A stretch of 64,000 nucleotides of DNA from Citrobacter koseri ATCC BAA-895 (GCF_000018045.1 NC_009792.1:2852001-2916000), one strand, 5' to 3'. Numbered from the stretch's first letter, positions 32,804 to 42,224 are shown. Translations and numbers: made by a program. Notes: a model not told the origin generated them from the letters alone.

Positions 32804-35800
32804 ATGCAGGTCAGCAGAAGGCAGTTCTTTAAGATCTGCGCTGGCGGTATGGCAGGCACCACGGCGGCGGCACTGGGTTTCGCACCCAGCGTAGCGCTAG
32901 CGGAAACACGGCAATATAAATTGCTGCGCACCCGCGAAACCCGTAACACCTGCACTTACTGTTCCGTTGGTTGCGGGCTGTTAATGTACAGCCTCGGCGA
33001 CGGTGCAAAAAACGCCAAAGCATCTATCTTCCACATCGAGGGCGATCCGGATCATCCGGTCAGCCGTGGCGCGCTTTGCCCGAAAGGGGCCGGTCTGGTG
33101 GACTTCATTCACTCCGAAAGCCGCCTGAAATACCCGGAATACCGCGCGCCAGGTTCAGATAAATGGCAGCAAATCAGTTGGGATGAGGCATTCGACCGCA
33201 TCGCTAAACTGATGAAAGAAGACCGCGACGCCAACTACGTTGCGCAGAACGCCGAAGGCGTGACCGTTAACCGCTGGCTCTCCACCGGGATGCTGTGCGC
33301 TTCCGCATCCAGTAACGAAACCGGCTATTTAACGCAAAAATTCTCCCGCGCGCTCGGTATGCTCGCGGTCGACAACCAGGCGCGTGTCTGACACGGACCA
33401 ACGGTAGCAAGTCTTGCTCCAACATTTGGTCGCGGTGCGATGACCAACCACTGGGTCGACATGAAGAACGCCAACCTCATCGTGGTGATGGGCGGTAACG
33501 CCGCTGAAGCCCACCCGGTAGGGTTCCGTTGGGCGATGGAAGCTAAAATTCACAACGGCGCGAAGCTGATTGTGATTGATCCTCGCTTCACGCGTACGGC
33601 GTCGGTGGCCGATTTCTATGCCCCTATCCGTTCCGGTACTGACATTGCCTTCCTGTCAGGCGTACTGCTGTACCTGCTGAACAACGAAAAATACAACCGC
33701 GAATACACCGAAGCCTATACCAACGCCAGCCTGATCGTGCGTGAAGATTTTGGCTTCGAAGATGGCCTGTTTACGGGCTATGACGCGGATAAACGCAAGT
33801 ACGACAAAACCAGTTGGGCCTACGAACTGGATGAAAATGGCTTCGCTAAACGCGATACCATGCTGCAACATCCTCGCTGCGTGTGGAACCTGCTCAAGCA
33901 GCACGTTTCCCGCTATACGCCGGATGTAGTGGAAAATATCTGCGGCACGCCGAAAGCCGATTTCCTGAAAGTATGCGAATACATTGCGGAAACCAGCGTC
34001 AAAGATAAAACCGCGTCGTTCCTGTATGCCCTCGGCTGGACGCAGCACTCCATCGGCGCGCAAAACATCCGCACGATGGCGATGATCCAACTGTTGCTCG
34101 GCAACATGGGGATGGCTGGCGGCGGCGTCAACGCGCTGCGCGGTCACTCCAACATTCAGGGGCTGACTGACTTAGGGTTGCTGTCGCAAAGCCTGACGGG
34201 TTACATGACGCTGCCCAGCGAAAAACAGACCGACCTGCAAACCTACCTTGCCGCCAACACGCCAAAACCGCTGCTGGAAGGTCAGGTCAACTACTGGAGC
34301 AACTACCCGAAATTCTTCGTTTCTATGATGAAAGCCTTCTTTGGCGATAACGCAACGAAGGAAAACGACTGGGGCTTCGACTGGCTGCCGAAGTGGGACA
34401 AAGGATACGACGTCCTGCAATACTTCGAGATGATGAACGAAGGCAAGGTCAATGGCTATCTCTGCCAGGGCTTTAACCCGGTCGCCTCATTCCCGAACAA
34501 AAACAAAGTGGTTGCGTCACTCTCTAAACTGAAGTTCCTGGTGACTATCGACCCGCTCAACACCGAAACGTCCACCTTCTGGCAAAACCACGGTGAGTCG
34601 AACGATGTTGATCCGTCGAAAATCCAGACCGAAGTGTTCCGTCTGCCGTCAACCTGCTTCGCCGAAGAGAACGGCTCTATCGTCAACTCCGGCCGCTGGC
34701 TGCAATGGCACTGGAAAGGCGCGGACGCCCCCGGCGACGCCGTAACCGACGGCGAGATCCTGGCCGGTATCTTCTTACGCCTGCGTAAGATGTACGCCGA
34801 GCAAGGCGGCGCGAACCCGGAACAGGTGCTGAATATGACCTGGAACTACTCCACGCCGCATGAACCGTCTTCGGAAGAAGTGGCGATGGAAAGTAACGGT
34901 AAAGCGCTGGCCGATCTTATCGACCCGGCAACGGGTGCGGTGATCGTGAAGAAAGGCCAACAGCTCAGCTCGTTCGCCCAGCTACGTGACGATGGCACCA
35001 CCTCCAGCGGATGCTGGATTTTCGCCGGTAGCTGGACGCCGGAAGGCAATCAGATGGCGCGCCGCGATAACTCCGATCCGTCAGGCCTCGGCAATACGCT
35101 GGGGTGGGCGTGGGCATGGCCGCTGAACCGCCGCATTCTGTATAACCGCGCCTCCGCAGACCCACAGGGCAACCCGTGGGATCCGAAGCGCCAAATCCTG
35201 AAATGGGACGGCGCGAAATGGGGCGGGATGGATATCCCGGACTACAGCGCCGCTGCGCCGGGTAGCAACGTCGGGCCGTTCATCATGCAGCCGGAAGGGA
35301 TGGGTCGCCTGTTCGCGCTCGACAAGATGGCGGAAGGGCCGTTCCCGGAACACTACGAGCCGTTTGAAACGCCGCTGGGGACGAACCCGCTGCACCCGAA
35401 CGTTATCTCCAACCCTGCCGCCCGTATCTTTAAAGGCGACGCAGAGGCGTTGGGTAAAGCCGATAAGTTCCCTTACGTCGGAACAACTTACCGTCTGACC
35501 GAGCACTTCCACTACTGGACCAAACACGCGCTGCTTAACGCTATCGCGCAGCCGGAACAGTTTGTGGAGATCGGCGAGAAGCTGGCGAACAAGCTCGGCA
35601 TCGCGCATGGCGATACCGTAAAAGTCTCCTCCAACCGTGGCTATATCAAAGCCAAGGCGGTAGTGACCAAGCGCATTCGCACGCTGAAAGCAGACGGCAA
35701 GGATATCGATACCATCGGTATTCCTATTCATTGGGGCTACGAAGGGGTGGCGAAAAAAGGCTTTATCGCCAATACGCTTACGCCATTCGTCGGTGATGCG

Positions 35801-35854
35801 AACACGCAGACGCCGGAGTTCAAGTCCTTCCTGGTGAATGTGGAAAAGGTGTAA
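32804..35854 (+). CDS. fdoG: Formate dehydrogenase-O catalytic subunit (selenoprotein)
   Basis: 1016 residues including selenocysteine. Twin-arginine signal SRRQFFK at the N-terminus exports the folded enzyme. The 4Fe-4S motif CTYCSVGCGLL follows, and the in-frame TGA at 33389-33391 encodes Sec196 in NQARV-U-HGPTVASLAP, the molybdenum ligand. The frame then continues to TAA 35852-35854. With FdoH and FdoI it oxidises formate on the periplasmic side and feeds quinone, mainly under aerobic or nitrate conditions. It is the first gene of fdoGHI-fdhE. The gene is intact; a plain ORF reading would wrongly split it in two. Confidence 0.98.
33389..33430 (+). promoter_or_regulatory. Selenocysteine UGA with SECIS element in fdoG
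   Basis: The UGA is followed at once by CACGGACCAACGGTAGCAAG and TCTTGCTCC, able to form the stem-loop with the GGUAGCAAGUCUUGC-type apex seen in fdnG/fdoG/fdhF SECIS elements. SelB would bind it to direct Sec insertion. Confidence 0.85.
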
Positions 35855-35866
35855 CGGAGACGACCT

Positions 35867-36769
35867 ATGGCTTATCAATCGCAAGACATCATTCGTCGTT
35901 CCGCGACTAACGGTTTCACTCCCGCGCCACAGGCGCGGGATCACCAGCAAGAGGTGGCGAAGCTTATCGACGTCACCACCTGTATTGGCTGTAAAGCCTG
36001 TCAGGTGGCCTGTTCGGAATGGAACGACATCCGTGATGAAGTGGGCAGCAACATCGGGGTGTACGACAACCCGGCTGATCTGACCGCAAAATCCTGGACG
36101 GTGATGCGCTTCTCGGAAGTGGAGCAAGACGACAAACTGGAATGGCTTATCCGTAAGGATGGCTGTATGCACTGCGCCGATCCGGGCTGCCTGAAGGCAT
36201 GTCCGGCAGAAGGGGCTATTATTCAGTATGCCAACGGCATTGTCGACTTCCAGTCTGAGCAGTGCATCGGCTGCGGCTACTGCATCGCCGGTTGTCCGTT
36301 CGATGTGCCGCGCCTCAACCCGGACGACAACCGCGTTTATAAATGTACGCTGTGCGTTGACCGCGTGGTGGTGGGGCAAGAACCGGCCTGCGTGAAGACT
36401 TGCCCGACTGGCGCTATCCACTTTGGTTCCAAAGAGGCGATGAAAACGCTGGCAGGCGAACGTGTGGCTGAGCTGAAAACCCGTGGTTACGACAATGCAG
36501 GTCTGTACGATCCGGCAGGCGTCGGCGGTACTCACGTCATGTACGTGCTGCACCATGCCGACAAACCGAATCTGTACCACGGTCTGCCGGAAAACCCGGA
36601 AATCAGCGCGACGGTGAAATTCTGGAAAGGCATCTGGAAACCTCTCGCAGCGGTCGGCTTTGCTGCGACCTTTGCGGCCAGCATCTTCCACTATGTCGGT
36701 GTCGGCCCGAACCGTGCAGATGAGGAAGAAGACAATCTGCATGAAGAGAAAGACGAGGTGCGCAAATGA
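35867..36769 (+). CDS. fdoH: Formate dehydrogenase-O iron-sulfur subunit
   Basis: 300 residues. Four ferredoxin-type 4Fe-4S motifs: CIGCKACQVACSEW, CMHCADPGCLKACP, CIGCGYCIAGCP and CTLCVDRVVVGQEPACVKTCP. A C-terminal transmembrane anchor (about 255-275) crosses the inner membrane. It wires electrons from FdoG to the haems of FdoI. The ATG follows GGAGACGACCT; the stop overlaps fdoI (ATGA). Confidence 0.98.
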   Translation: MAYQSQDIIRRSATNGFTPAPQARDHQQEVAKLIDVTTCIGCKACQVACSEWNDIRDEVGSNIGVYDNPADLTAKSWTVMRFSEVEQDDKLEWLIRKDGCMHCADPGCLKACPAEGAIIQYANGIVDFQSEQCIGCGYCIAGCPFDVPRLNPDDNRVYKCTLCVDRVVVGQEPACVKTCPTGAIHFGSKEAMKTLAGERVAELKTRGYDNAGLYDPAGVGGTHVMYVLHHADKPNLYHGLPENPEISATVKFWKGIWKPLAAVGFAATFAASIFHYVGVGPNRADEEEDNLHEEKDEVRK

Positions 36770-37401
36770 AACGACGTGACACCATCGTGCGCTATACGGC
36801 GCCGGAACGCATCAACCACTGGATCACCGCCTTCTGTTTCGTACTGGCGGCGGTGAGCGGACTGGGCTTTTTGTTCCCGTCCTTCAACTGGCTGATGCAT
36901 ATCATGGGCACCCCACAGCTGGCGCGCATTGTGCACCCGTTCGTGGGCGTGATCATGTTCGCCTCATTCATCATCATGTTTTTCCGTTACTGGCACCACA
37001 ATCTAATCAATCGGGATGATATCTTTTGGGCGAAGAATATTCGTAAGATCGTCGTCAACGAGGAAGTCGGCGACACCGGACGTTATAACTTCGGCCAGAA
37101 ATGCGTATTCTGGGCGGCGATTATTTTCCTGGTCCTGTTGCTGGTCAGCGGAGTGATCATCTGGCGTCCGTATTTTGCGCCTGCTTTCTCAATCCCGGTG
37201 ATCCGATTCGCGTTAATGCTGCATTCATTTGCCGCAGTAGCGTTAATTGTGGTTATCATGGTGCACATTTACGCCGCCCTCTGGGTGAAAGGCACCATTA
37301 CCGCGATGGTGGAGGGATGGGTAACCCGGTCATGGGCGAAGAAACATCACCCGCGCTGGTACCGTGAAGTCCGCCAGAAACAGGAAAAGTCATCTGAATG
37401 A
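36766..37401 (+). CDS. fdoI: Formate dehydrogenase-O cytochrome b556 subunit
   Basis: 211 residues, four transmembrane helices with haem-ligand histidines (for example INHWITAFCF near the N-terminus, RIVHPFVG, and MLHSFAAVALIVVIMVHIYAA-type region, of which I quote positions about 143-168). It passes electrons to quinone. Overlaps both fdoH and fdhE by 4 bp, so the whole operon is translationally coupled. Confidence 0.97.
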   Translation: MKRRDTIVRYTAPERINHWITAFCFVLAAVSGLGFLFPSFNWLMHIMGTPQLARIVHPFVGVIMFASFIIMFFRYWHHNLINRDDIFWAKNIRKIVVNEEVGDTGRYNFGQKCVFWAAIIFLVLLLVSGVIIWRPYFAPAFSIPVIRFALMLHSFAAVALIVVIMVHIYAALWVKGTITAMVEGWVTRSWAKKHHPRWYREVRQKQEKSSE

Positions 37402-38327
37402 GTATTCGCATAATCCCGCAAGATGAGCTGGAGAAGAGCGAGAAACGTACGGCGGATATGATTCCGCCGTTATTGTTCCCCCGGCTCAAAAATTTGTATA
37501 ACCGCCGCGCCGAGCGTCTGCGCGAGCTGGCCGAAAATAACCCGTTGGGCGATTACCTGCGCTTTGCCGCGCTGATCGCACATGCCCAGGAAGTGGTGCT
37601 GTACGACCATCCGCTGGAGATGGATCTGACCGCGCGCATCAAAGAAGCGAACGCGCAGGGCAAACCGCCGCTGGATATTCACGTTTTACCGCGCGATAAG
37701 CACTGGCAGAAACTGCTGCATTCGCTGATTGCTGAGCTGAAACCGGAGATGAGCGGCCCCGCGCTGGCGGTAATCGAAAATCTGGAGAAGGCTTCGGAAC
37801 AGGAACTGGAGCAAATGGCGAGCGCGCTGTTTGAATCCAATTTTGCCTCCGTCAGCAGTGATAAGGCCCCGTTTATCTGGGCGGCGCTGTCGCTCTATTG
37901 GGCGCAAATGGCCAGCCTGATCCCCGGTAAAGCCCGTGCGGAGTACGGCGAACAGCGTCAGTATTGCCCGGTGTGCGGCTCAATGCCGGTTTCCAGCATG
38001 GTGCAAATCGGCACCACGCAGGGTCTGCGTTACCTGCACTGCAACCTGTGCGAAACCGAGTGGCATGTGGTGCGCGTTAAATGCAGCAACTGCGAGCAGA
38101 GTCGCGATCTGCACTACTGGTCGCTGGATAACGAACAGGCGTCGATTAAAGCAGAAAGCTGTGGCGACTGCGGTACTTACCTGAAGATTCTGTATCAGGA
38201 AAAAGACCCGAAAGTGGAAGCCGTCGCCGACGATCTCGCCTCACTGGTGCTGGACGCGCGCATGGAGCAAGAGGGCTTTGCCCGCAGCTCCATCAACCCG
38301 TTCCTGTTCCCGGGCGAAGGGGAGTAA
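37398..38327 (+). CDS. fdhE: Formate dehydrogenase accessory protein FdhE
   Basis: 309 residues. Rubredoxin-like iron protein needed for activity of the Tat-exported formate dehydrogenases. Four CxxC pairs are visible in the C-terminal half: CPVCGSMP, CNLCETEW, CSNCEQ and CGDCGTY. Interacts with the catalytic subunits FdoG/FdnG. Last gene of the fdo operon, followed by a short GC-rich stretch and then the convergent PIN toxin gene. Confidence 0.97.
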   Translation: MSIRIIPQDELEKSEKRTADMIPPLLFPRLKNLYNRRAERLRELAENNPLGDYLRFAALIAHAQEVVLYDHPLEMDLTARIKEANAQGKPPLDIHVLPRDKHWQKLLHSLIAELKPEMSGPALAVIENLEKASEQELEQMASALFESNFASVSSDKAPFIWAALSLYWAQMASLIPGKARAEYGEQRQYCPVCGSMPVSSMVQIGTTQGLRYLHCNLCETEWHVVRVKCSNCEQSRDLHYWSLDNEQASIKAESCGDCGTYLKILYQEKDPKVEAVADDLASLVLDARMEQEGFARSSINPFLFPGEGE

Positions 38328-38363
38328 TTCTGACGTCAGGTCGGGTGGTGCGTGCCGCCCGGC

Positions 38364-38738
38364 TTATAAATGGTAAGGCGTAATGACTCCCGGAATCCCC
38401 GCAAAGTCCTTTGTATTGCGCGTCACGAGCGCAAAACGATGAATGTGCGCTGTAGCCAGAATGACCGCATCCGGCAACTTCATCCCGTATTCCTGCCTGA
38501 GACTGACACTTCTTTCAGCAATATCCTGTGAAACGCCGATAACGTTAAAAGCGCTCAATGCTATACGTGTGCGGGATTCCTGATGGTACTTTTTTGCCCC
38601 TACCATCACTTCCATCCAGGTAATGAGACTAATGGCATTCTGGGGTGAGTAAGCTTCGAGAGCCTTCTTCGCTTCACCACGCCCGCTAAATAAATCAATG
38701 AGAATATTGGTGTCAAACAACACCGGACCTTTAATCAT
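38364..38738 (-). CDS. PIN-domain (VapC-like) ribonuclease toxin
   Basis: 124 residues from ATG 38738, whose bases overlap the antitoxin stop (TGATG) and which has GAGGAG upstream. PIN fold: first acidic residue in VLFDTNILIDLF, Glu in ITWMEVMVGA, and Asp in KLPDAVILATAHI. This is the standard VapC arrangement of a Mg2+-dependent RNase. With the RHH protein upstream it forms a type II toxin-antitoxin pair. Whether it cleaves tRNA like other VapCs is unknown. Confidence 0.85.
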   Translation of the reverse strand: MIKGPVLFDTNILIDLFSGRGEAKKALEAYSPQNAISLITWMEVMVGAKKYHQESRTRIALSAFNVIGVSQDIAERSVSLRQEYGMKLPDAVILATAHIHRFALVTRNTKDFAGIPGVITPYHL

Positions 38739-38986
38739 CACCACTCCTCGCGAAGTTTCCTTTCGTATTCAACGCCATCTTCTTCGCAACCTTGCCAGAG
38801 CCCCAGCGCATCGGAAATAGTGGTTTCGGCTTGTCCCTGCCTTTCCAGGTATTGTTCAACTGCTTCGCGTAATAGCTCTGCTCGCGGAAGATTACGCTGT
38901 TGTTTGAGGTCATCAAGCCGCTTGATAACTTCATCTGATAAATCAAGTAATATTCTGCCCATTTCCATCCCAGCCATCATACTCAT
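38738..38986 (-). CDS. Ribbon-helix-helix antitoxin
   Basis: 82 residues. The N-terminal part (MGRILLDLSDEVIKRLDDLKQQR, about 9-31, then NLPRAELLREAVEQYLE) is a MetJ/CopG-type RHH fold; the acidic C-terminal tail (about 60-82) would wrap the PIN toxin. Strong Shine-Dalgarno GGAGGT. It overlaps the toxin gene. E. coli K-12 has an RHH gene, yiiF, at the corresponding place next to fdhE, but I cannot assert orthology. A palindrome over its ribosome-binding site suggests autorepression. Confidence 0.82.
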   Translation of the reverse strand: MSMMAGMEMGRILLDLSDEVIKRLDDLKQQRNLPRAELLREAVEQYLERQGQAETTISDALGLWQGCEEDGVEYERKLREEW

Positions 38987-39003
38987 ATATACCTCCAGTA
39001 TAT
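38987..39003. promoter_or_regulatory. Palindromic operator at the antitoxin ribosome-binding site
   Basis: ATATAC-CTCCA-GTATAT, 6-bp arms, covers the Shine-Dalgarno and a -10-like TATACT; typical for RHH autoregulation. Confidence 0.6.
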
Positions 39004-39153
39004 CATTGGCGATTAATTTTCAAACAACATACACCGATGAAAGACCAGAAAAAAGACTCTATGAGCGCGATTTTTGCTTTTACGAGCCGCTTTCCAGAAT
39101 TGCAACCTCGTCAGCACTCCCCGTTTCTTTTCGCTAAAAACCAGGTTACAACG

Positions 39154-39169
39154 CTGTATATCCATACAG
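39154..39169. promoter_or_regulatory. LexA-like SOS box
   Basis: CTGTATATCCATACAG fits CTG-N10-CAG and matches 14 of 16 bases of the ideal CTGTATATATATACAG. It lies 168 bp before the antitoxin start and 47 bp after the yiiD stop (39216). No other SOS gene is adjacent, so a link to the toxin-antitoxin pair is inferred. Confidence 0.55.
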
Positions 39170-39215
39170 ACAAAGGGAGCAAAATATCGAATAAAGGAGG
39201 ATTACCCCCTTTATC

Positions 39216-40205
39216 CTACTCTTCCTCGTTGCCGCCCTCTTCATAGGGGCCAAACGGTTTTGCCGGCAATACGATATAAATACCTTCAAAAACTGCGCCT
39301 GACGTCTCGTCGCCAAACAACTCCACTTGCAGTTGCACGCGTGCTTTACGGCCTCGCGCCAACCTGTCCAGATCGCCGCTCAACGACCCCAGATCGGCAA
39401 TTGCGCTGGGTTTGCCGCTGATGGGCCTGCTGTAGCGAATATGCGCATCGGCGAGAATAATCGTACCGCCCAGATGACGCTCGCGCAGCATGAGCCAGAT
39501 CAGCCCCCAGCCGGTAAGCGTTGCCAGTGAAAACAAACTCCCGGCAAACAACGTGTGGTGCGGATTCTGATTGCCCGTTTCAGGCATGGTCGTAATAAAT
39601 TTCTGACCAGTGTACTGCTGAATGCGCACCCCCATTTTTTCACTTAACGGGATGTGCTCATACCAGGCCTGCTGAAGCTGCCCACACCAGTCGCCTCGGT
39701 GCAGAATGTCATCCAGCGTCGCGACCGGTTTAATCATCAGAAAATGGCGAACCGGCGTGGTTTGCGGGGTCGTGATTTCCCCTTGATTCACAAAACCAAG
39801 TTTGGCGAAGAACGCTACCGCATCTTCACGGGCGCTACAGGTGACGCGTTTTACCCCTTCCTGGCGCGCCACGGACTCCAGGGTCATCGCCATCAACGTT
39901 CCCAGCCCTTTATCCTGAACAGACGGTTCAACGGCCATGAAACGAATAGAGGCTTCGTTATCCGCATTGATATACAAACGCCCTACCGCAACCAGGTTCC
40001 CCTCTTCATCCACCACCATTTGATGATGCGCCATCGCATCCCAGGCATCGCGTTCGGAACCTTTCGGCTGGTGGAGCGGTTTGCGCAGCATTTCCCAGCG
40101 AAACTGGTAGTAACGTGCTAATTCTTCTTCTGTTTGCGGTACTCGAAGGTGATACATAGCTGTACTCTCTCTTGTTACCCGCGGCCACGCCGGAAGCTGG
40201 CTCAT
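39216..40205 (-). CDS. yiiD: YiiD: GNAT plus hotdog thioesterase-like protein (FabY/MadA)
   Basis: 329 residues, same length as in E. coli. N-terminal GNAT acetyltransferase-like domain (about 17-160; VQDKGLGTLMAMTLE is the acetyl-CoA loop) and C-terminal hotdog domain (about 175-315; PHHTLFAGSLFSLATLTGWG). E. coli YiiD has been linked to initiation of fatty-acid synthesis through malonyl-ACP decarboxylation and has been renamed FabY or MadA. Cytoplasmic. The strongly acidic tail EEGGNEEE is conserved. The gene is 10 bp or less from dtd; its start lies inside the 3' end of dtd by 4 bases. Confidence 0.95.
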   Translation of the reverse strand: MSQLPAWPRVTRESTAMYHLRVPQTEEELARYYQFRWEMLRKPLHQPKGSERDAWDAMAHHQMVVDEEGNLVAVGRLYINADNEASIRFMAVEPSVQDKGLGTLMAMTLESVARQEGVKRVTCSAREDAVAFFAKLGFVNQGEITTPQTTPVRHFLMIKPVATLDDILHRGDWCGQLQQAWYEHIPLSEKMGVRIQQYTGQKFITTMPETGNQNPHHTLFAGSLFSLATLTGWGLIWLMLRERHLGGTIILADAHIRYSRPISGKPSAIADLGSLSGDLDRLARGRKARVQLQVELFGDETSGAVFEGIYIVLPAKPFGPYEEGGNEEE

Positions 40206-40639
40206 ACCTGTAGCCAGAACGTTACGGGGCCATCATTGACCAGCGAGACCTGCATATCGGCAGCGAAACGTCCGGTTTGCGTGTTCATTTCCTGTTGGCA
40301 ACAGCGCTCAACAAAGTATTCATATAGCGCTTCAGCGCGATCCGGCGCGGCGCCTCTTGAGAAGCCCGGTCGCATACCGCGTTCGGTATCGGCGGCCAGC
40401 GTAAATTGCGACACCACCAGCACACTTCCCCCCGCCTGTTGCACGTTGAGATTCATTTTGCCTTCGGCATCGCTAAAAATTCGATAACCGAGCACGCGCT
40501 CGCACAGGCGATTCGCTTTCTGTTCGTCATCATCCCTTTCGACACCTAATAACACTAAAAGTCCCTGGCCGATTTCACCCGTCACCTCGCCCTCCACGGT
40601 GACGCTGGCACGGGTTACGCGCTGAATTAATGCAATCAT
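40202..40639 (-). CDS. dtd: D-aminoacyl-tRNA deacylase
   Basis: 145 residues from ATG 40639 (MIALIQRVTRASV). Hydrolyses D-amino acids and glycine from mischarged tRNAs. Signature motifs SQFTLAADT and NDGPVTFWL (Gly-cisPro type) are present. Overlaps the upstream yihY stop (ATGA) and the downstream yiiD start, forming a compact yihY-dtd-yiiD unit. Confidence 0.98.
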   Translation of the reverse strand: MIALIQRVTRASVTVEGEVTGEIGQGLLVLLGVERDDDEQKANRLCERVLGYRIFSDAEGKMNLNVQQAGGSVLVVSQFTLAADTERGMRPGFSRGAAPDRAEALYEYFVERCCQQEMNTQTGRFAADMQVSLVNDGPVTFWLQV

Positions 40640-41508
40640 GATTGGTCTGCTTCTTCTTGTTCTGCGGCTTGTTTGAGTTTGCGGTATTCCCCGAGAGTGA
40701 CAGTTATTTCGGCACCAAGCAAGACGATACACCATGTCCAGTACACCCAGACAAACAAAATGGGGATAACCGCCAGCACGCCGTAAATCAACTGATATGA
40801 CGGGAACATGGTGATATAAAGCGCGAATCCTTTCTTTCCTGCTTCGAACAGTACCGCTGCGACAAAAGCGCCGACAACGGCATCGCGGTTTGGTACGCGC
40901 GTGGTCGGCACAATGCTGTACAGCAGCCAGAACGAAATCCAGGAGAGAATCAGAGGGAATACCCTCAGGACGTTATCGATAACCGTGTTGAGCTCGCTGG
41001 CCCAGCGCAGAGAAAGCAGATAGGAGCTGATCGCCAGGCTGGCGCCCGCCAGCAGTGGCCCCAGGGTCAGGATCATCCAGTAAACGGCGAAAGAATACAC
41101 TTTTGGACGCGTGCGTTTGCTACGCCAGATGGTGTTCAGGGCGCTGTCGATGGCATACATCAGCAACAGCGCCGTGACGATCAGTCCACAAGCGCCTACC
41201 GCCGTCATTTTGTTGGAATTTGCGACGAACTGCTCAATATAACGCTGAATAACATCTCCCGTCGCCGGGATGAAGTTAGCAAAAATAAAATGGCGTAACT
41301 GGAGGCTGACGTCGGAAAACATGGGAAAGGCGGCGAAAAGCGCAAAAACGACGGCGATCAACGGCACTAACGAGAGCAACGAGACATAGGCCAGGTTCCC
41401 CGCCAGGGTGGTCATATTGTCCTCGTCAATGCGCTGCCACAACAGTTTAAGCCAGGCCCTGACTGGACGCGTATGATGCCTGGCTTTTTGATGCACGTTT
41501 TTTAGCAT
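40636..41508 (-). CDS. yihY: YihY/UPF0761 inner-membrane protein
   Basis: 290 residues, about six transmembrane helices. Formerly called ribonuclease BN (rbn), an assignment later moved to ElaC; true function is unknown. The conserved TLAGNLAYVSLLSLVPLIAVVFALF-type first helix (about 34-58) and QLIYGVLAVIPILF are present. First gene coupled to dtd. It overlaps the yihX stop by 7 bp. Confidence 0.95.
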   Translation of the reverse strand: MLKNVHQKARHHTRPVRAWLKLLWQRIDEDNMTTLAGNLAYVSLLSLVPLIAVVFALFAAFPMFSDVSLQLRHFIFANFIPATGDVIQRYIEQFVANSNKMTAVGACGLIVTALLLMYAIDSALNTIWRSKRTRPKVYSFAVYWMILTLGPLLAGASLAISSYLLSLRWASELNTVIDNVLRVFPLILSWISFWLLYSIVPTTRVPNRDAVVGAFVAAVLFEAGKKGFALYITMFPSYQLIYGVLAVIPILFVWVYWTWCIVLLGAEITVTLGEYRKLKQAAEQEEADQS

Positions 41509-42101
41509 AACAACTTCGCGAAATAGTCCGGGATGGTCGTTTTATCCGTCACCAGAATACTGGTGATCCCCAACTGGTTAGCCCCTTCTATATTATCGGC
41601 GTTGTCGTCAAAAAAGACCGTATCGGCGGCAGAAAAACCTTCTGTCTGCAAAACATGCTGGTAAATCCGCACCTCAGGTTTACGCATGCCCAATTCCTGA
41701 GACAGATAAATATGATTGGCAGCCTGGCGAACTTCAGGGTATTCATCCGGCCAGAAGGTCGTATGCAGACGGTTGGTATTAGACAATACGACGACACGAT
41801 GCCCCTGCTCGCGAAGCTTATGCATGATGTCGATAACCTCGGGCCGTAATGCGACAAATACCGCCTGCCAGCCGTGGGAAAATTGCTCATAGCTCAGCGG
41901 CAACGCCATCTCATGGCACAATGCTTCTGCGAAGGCTTCATCAGTGATCTCCCCCCGCTCATGCTGATGAAACGCCTCTCCCATCGTAAAACTTTGCTTC
42001 AACGAAGCCAGCGGGACACGGCTCAGGTCACTCCATGCACCTAACACGCGGTTGAAGTCGATATCGACAATCACATTACCTAAATCAAAGATATAGAGCA
42101 T
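41502..42101 (-). CDS. yihX: HAD-like alpha-D-glucose-1-phosphate phosphatase
   Basis: 199 residues from ATG 42101; the open frame continues upstream into REP repeats and that part is not coding. HAD motif I is FDLGNVIVDID (nucleophile Asp), motif II VVLSNTN, then GMRKPEVRIY with Lys and FFDDNADN for motif IV. E. coli YihX hydrolyses alpha-glucose-1-phosphate in the cytoplasm. Ribosome-binding site AAGGAGAGGATC. Confidence 0.96.
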   Translation of the reverse strand: MLYIFDLGNVIVDIDFNRVLGAWSDLSRVPLASLKQSFTMGEAFHQHERGEITDEAFAEALCHEMALPLSYEQFSHGWQAVFVALRPEVIDIMHKLREQGHRVVVLSNTNRLHTTFWPDEYPEVRQAANHIYLSQELGMRKPEVRIYQHVLQTEGFSAADTVFFDDNADNIEGANQLGITSILVTDKTTIPDYFAKLLC

Positions 42102-42201
42102 GATCCTCTCCTTGCAAGCCGTGGATGAATAACTGTAGCGGGAAAGCAGGAGTTTGACTATGCGCCGGACAGGGAAAAAATCGACTAACGCAAACGGAAA
42201 A

Positions 42202-42224
42202 AAGGCGATGCAATGCATCGCCTT
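42202..42224 (-). terminator. Terminator downstream of the autotransporter
   Basis: AAGGCGATGC-ATT-GCATCGCCTT, a 10-bp perfect stem followed on the minus strand by a TTTTT run. It is 240 bp past the autotransporter stop, beyond the BIME array. Confidence 0.75.

Noticed and set aside
32804..33391. fdoG apparently truncated by a stop at 33389
   Set aside because: The stop is UGA at the conserved selenocysteine position (codon 196), the frame continues unchanged and a SECIS-like hairpin follows.
35081..36742. Long minus-strand open frame of 553 codons opposite fdoG/fdoH
   Set aside because: Shadow of two highly conserved, GC-rich genes on the other strand; no ribosome-binding site or family features.
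39037..39246. Plus-strand frame of 69 codons in the yiiD-antitoxin gap
   Set aside because: No clear ribosome-binding site, no recognisable fold, and it runs into the end of yiiD on the other strand.
39204..39305. Hydrophobic short frame downstream of the LexA-like box, resembling an SOS membrane toxin such as TisB
   Set aside because: It has no ATG/GTG/TTG start near the ribosome-binding-like AAAGGAGG, and its Leu/Phe richness is simply the reverse complement of the Glu-rich end of YiiD.
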